NCBI RefSeq assembly: GCF_019400745.1
Contig: NZ_WJIB01000025.1
Span: 1 to 64,000 of the forward strand
Length of the DNA: 64,000 nucleotides
Origin: Cohnella sp. CFH 77786
Lineage (GTDB): Bacteria > Bacillota > Bacilli > Paenibacillales > Paenibacillaceae
Reading direction: 5' to 3'
Below the pieces are notes generated by a model, which was not told the DNA's origin, ran no database searches, and worked only from the letters and a program-made list of their open reading frames with translations. The translations under genes and the position numbers were made by a program. Of this stretch, positions 61,829 to 64,000 are shown in pieces; the stretch's first letter is position 1, and the number at the start of each line of letters is the position of its first letter.

Positions 61829-62170
61829 ATGAGCATGTCAACTTCCGCAAGGCAGGTTCTGATCGGGGAATTGCTCAGCTGGCCGGGGGTGACGGAGCAG
61901 CCCCACCGTTTCGGCGGCATCGAGTTTCAGTGGAACGGGAAGGAGATCGGGCATTTGCACGGCGACCATCTGGTCGACATTCCGTTCCCGAGGAGGATGG
62001 GAGATCAGCTAGCGGAAGCCGGACGGGCGAGTCCCCATCACATTCATCCGGGTTCGGGGTGGGTCTCCTTCTACATCGAATCGGAGGAGGATATCGCAGG
62101 GGCGGTGGAACTGTTGCGGTTGAAGTACGATCACATGGTGAATCGGGGAGAGAGCGGGAAGACGGATTAG
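61829..62170 (+). CDS. Luciferase-domain-like (DUF5519) small protein
   Basis: A 113-residue cytoplasmic protein whose pattern (GVTEQPHRFGGIEFQWNGKE, HLHGDHLVDIPFPRRM, HHIHPGSGWVSFYI, then a helix) matches the small luciferase-like domain family described as DUF5519. The function of the bacterial proteins is unknown. GGAGAGGAG before the ATG. Possibly co-transcribed with the exporter and small ORF. Confidence 0.6.
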   Translation: MSMSTSARQVLIGELLSWPGVTEQPHRFGGIEFQWNGKEIGHLHGDHLVDIPFPRRMGDQLAEAGRASPHHIHPGSGWVSFYIESEEDIAGAVELLRLKYDHMVNRGESGKTD

Positions 62171-62354
62171 CGTTATCGTTTTCCGACGGCAGGCCTGGCA
62201 GGGCCGGTTGATCGCGAAAATTAAGATTTCCTAAAAAACCGGAAAAAAGGAAAACCTTACCTTCCTCAGGGCGTATTACCGTGTGGCGTATCACGGAGGC
62301 GAGAATCCGCGGCTCGATCCGATACGATCTATGGCTCAGAGAGGATGAAGCATC

Positions 62355-64000
62355 GTGTCCAGGAAAGGAAAGAGGTCCCTTGCGAAATACCGGGCGAAGG
62401 TCGCGGGAGTGACGGCGGCCGTTTTGCTGTTCGGGGTATTGTCCGTTCCGGGGATCGGGGCCGCCGAAACGGCCGAAGGCGCCGTTTACGCGAGCGCCAG
62501 CGACAGTGACAGCACGGCGGTTCCCGGCGATTCGGGCGGGACCAAGCTTTCCCCGGAGAACGTGAAGGTGTCCCAGGAGGAGGCCGTATCCCGGGTGATC
62601 AAGCTGTTCCCCGTGCTGGCCGGTGCTCAAACGCAAGAAGTCCGGTTAACCGACCATGCTTCCGGCGGCTCCGGCAACGGCGGCAGTCCGATGTGGGAAA
62701 TCGGCTTCATGATCCGCAACGGGAACGTCTCCAGCGGGTTTTCGGCCAGCGTCGACGCGATGACGGGGGATCTGCGCAATGTGTTCATTCCCTATGAGAT
62801 GTCCCGCGGATCTGTCGCGTTTCCTCCGATGACGTCGCGCAGCGAAGCCTTGGAGATCGCCAAAGCGTTCGCCGCGGAAGCGGCTCCGTCGCTCAAAGGG
62901 CAAGAACTCGCGGAGGATACCGAGAAAGGTCAGAACCCTCCCGCTCCCCTGTTCGGACCTGTCTATTACAGCTTTGCGTTTCGCATGTCCCATGACGGCG
63001 TGAGGGTCGACGGCCAATCCGTTCAAGTAAACGTGAACGGCAACGGCGAGGTCACCTCGTTCTCCTATTATGGGGAAAGCACGGAATTTCCGTCCGCCCG
63101 GCCGAAGGTGACGGCGGCGGATGCCAAGGCGCGCTGGGAATCCGATTTGCGGCTGGAATTGACCTATACGGGCGGCGATTTCCGGGAAAACCCGGATCGC
63201 TGGATGCTCGTTTATGTGCCGGCCTCGCAGCTCACCAGGCTGGACGCTCAAACCGGCGAATGGCTGGATTTCGGAGGCAATCCGCTCAGCCCCCAGCCGC
63301 CGCAATATGTCGAAATGCCGGAACCGGCGAAGCCGTTCTCTCCCAAGGCGGTAACGGCCGAAGAGGCGGCGGCTTTGGTCGAGGCATACGCGGATATCCC
63401 GGAAGGGTACCGGGTCGAGAGCCGTTCCCTGCAGCAAGGGCGCGAAGGAGGAAACGATTTCTGGTCGCTGGAGTGGCAGAACGAGAAAGGAACGCCTTAC
63501 GAGCGAAGAAGCGCGACCGTCGATGCGGTAACCGGACAACTGCTCTCGTTTTACGTGCACTTCTTCTACGGGCCTGACCGTCCGGCACCCGAAAAGCCTG
63601 CCGCGCCCGAGCTTCCCATGGAGAAAGCGATCAAACTCGCGGACGAGTGGGTATCGGCCAACATCCCGAATATCGTCTCCTATCGGCGGGTCGTTCCGGC
63701 CGCGAGCGCAGCAGACCCCAAACCCGATTCCGAGTACAAGACGGTCACTTATCAGCTGTTCTACCGCGGACTGCCCGTCCAAAACCGCAATCTGAACGTT
63801 ACGTTCGACGGGAACGGCAAGCTGCGCGGGTTTTACGGCCAGCCTGCACTGAGCGGGGAAATGCTGAAAAAGATGGAATCGCTTCGAGCAGCCGTTCCGG
63901 AAAAGCAAGCGAAAGAGATGTATTTGAAAGCGGCGTCGATGGAGCTCTCTTATTCGAGTTTCGGAGGCTATTACGTCGAACCGTCGGGGGAGTATACGGA
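62355..64000 (+). CDS. Secreted YcdB/YcdC-repeat (PepSY-like) protein, truncated by the window end
   Basis: An open frame from a GTG at 62355 to the window end (548 codons, no stop). It begins with a basic stretch and a signal peptide (TAAVLLFGVLSVPGIGAAE), then a disordered Ser/Asp/Gly linker. Repeated YcdB/YcdC-type modules follow, with WEIGFMIRNG...SASVDAMTGDLR, FAFRMSHDGVRVDGQ, SVQVNVNGNGEVTSF, SATVDAVTGQLLSF and NLNVTFDGNGKLRGF. These resemble PepSY-like propeptide domains thought to inhibit or chaperone secreted peptidases. In relatives, SLH domains sometimes follow, which would be beyond the window. A long minus-strand frame overlapping it (62646-63908) is not protein-like. AGGATGAAG precedes the GTG. 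Confidence 0.85.
   Translation, partial: MSRKGKRSLAKYRAKVAGVTAAVLLFGVLSVPGIGAAETAEGAVYASASDSDSTAVPGDSGGTKLSPENVKVSQEEAVSRVIKLFPVLAGAQTQEVRLTDHASGGSGNGGSPMWEIGFMIRNGNVSSGFSASVDAMTGDLRNVFIPYEMSRGSVAFPPMTSRSEALEIAKAFAAEAAPSLKGQELAEDTEKGQNPPAPLFGPVYYSFAFRMSHDGVRVDGQSVQVNVNGNGEVTSFSYYGESTEFPSARPKVTAADAKARWESDLRLELTYTGGDFRENPDRWMLVYVPASQLTRLDAQTGEWLDFGGNPLSPQPPQYVEMPEPAKPFSPKAVTAEEAAALVEAYADIPEGYRVESRSLQQGREGGNDFWSLEWQNEKGTPYERRSATVDAVTGQLLSFYVHFFYGPDRPAPEKPAAPELPMEKAIKLADEWVSANIPNIVSYRRVVPAASAADPKPDSEYKTVTYQLFYRGLPVQNRNLNVTFDGNGKLRGFYGQPALSGEMLKKMESLRAAVPEKQAKEMYLKAASMELSYSSFGGYYVEPSGEYT

Noticed and set aside
62646-63908. Long open frame on the minus strand near the window end
   Set aside because: It overlaps a plus-strand frame (62355 to window end) that has a signal peptide and repeated YcdB/YcdC-like modules. 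The minus frame is Arg/Gly/Pro-rich and shows no protein-like motifs.
1-64000. tRNA, rRNA genes and intact insertion sequences
   Set aside because: No cloverleaf, rRNA core sequence or complete transposase was seen; the only mobile-element trace is the broken group II intron at 1-779.

Overview
The window looks like chromosomal DNA of a Paenibacillaceae member (Paenibacillus or Cohnella type). I infer this from the moderately high GC, GGAGG ribosome binding sites with many GTG/TTG starts, YesM/YesN-type two-component pairs beside sugar ABC transporters, very large secreted modular glycosidases, an S-layer-homology (SLH) protein and a sporulenol-synthase-like terpene cyclase. This is a family-level guess from gene content.

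Layout. 1-1300 is a decay zone: the frameshifted 3' part of a group II intron with its domain V/VI, a stop-interrupted chemotaxis-receptor tail, and a scrap of an AraC-type response regulator. 1389-6420 is a fructan operon: sugar-binding lipoprotein, two permeases and a membrane-anchored GH32 enzyme. 6564-18824 is a compact putative specialised-metabolite island: a BtrH-like protein, two acyl carrier proteins, a PIG-L deacetylase, an ATP-grasp ligase, a glycosyltransferase, a radical SAM/SPASM enzyme, a three-gene ABC exporter, two tandem zinc-ribbon methyltransferases and a pair of ketoacyl-synthase-like proteins with altered active sites. I know no described pathway with this combination, and it is the best candidate here for an undescribed system. 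19298-31169 resumes fructan use: a second binding protein, histidine kinase, response regulator, cytoplasmic GH32 and a 1768-residue secreted GH32 with repeated lectin-like modules.

31338-36140 is a patchwork: a Gfo/Idh/MocA oxidoreductase fused out of frame to half of a drug exporter, an aldo/keto reductase, and AT-rich fragments. 36143-39462 is a second kinase/regulator pair. Converging on it is a 2337-residue secreted protein with two TIM-barrel glycosidase domains and five CBM35-like modules. 46855-53002 is an alpha-glucoside-type operon: binding protein, two permeases, mutarotase-like protein and GH31. Then come an SLH surface protein (53364), a terpene cyclase (56729), a coiled-coil protein with 33-bp repeats (58699, minus), a TetR/MFS efflux pair with matching palindromic operators, two small genes, and a secreted YcdB/YcdC-type protein that runs off the window end.

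How the genes work together. The two-component systems probably sense extracellular sugar and switch on the neighbouring binding proteins and hydrolases. Surface and secreted enzymes cut polysaccharide, the ABC systems import fragments, and the cytoplasmic GH32 and the GH31 finish degradation. The metabolite island sits between two halves of what looks like one duplicated fructan locus, so it may have been inserted there.
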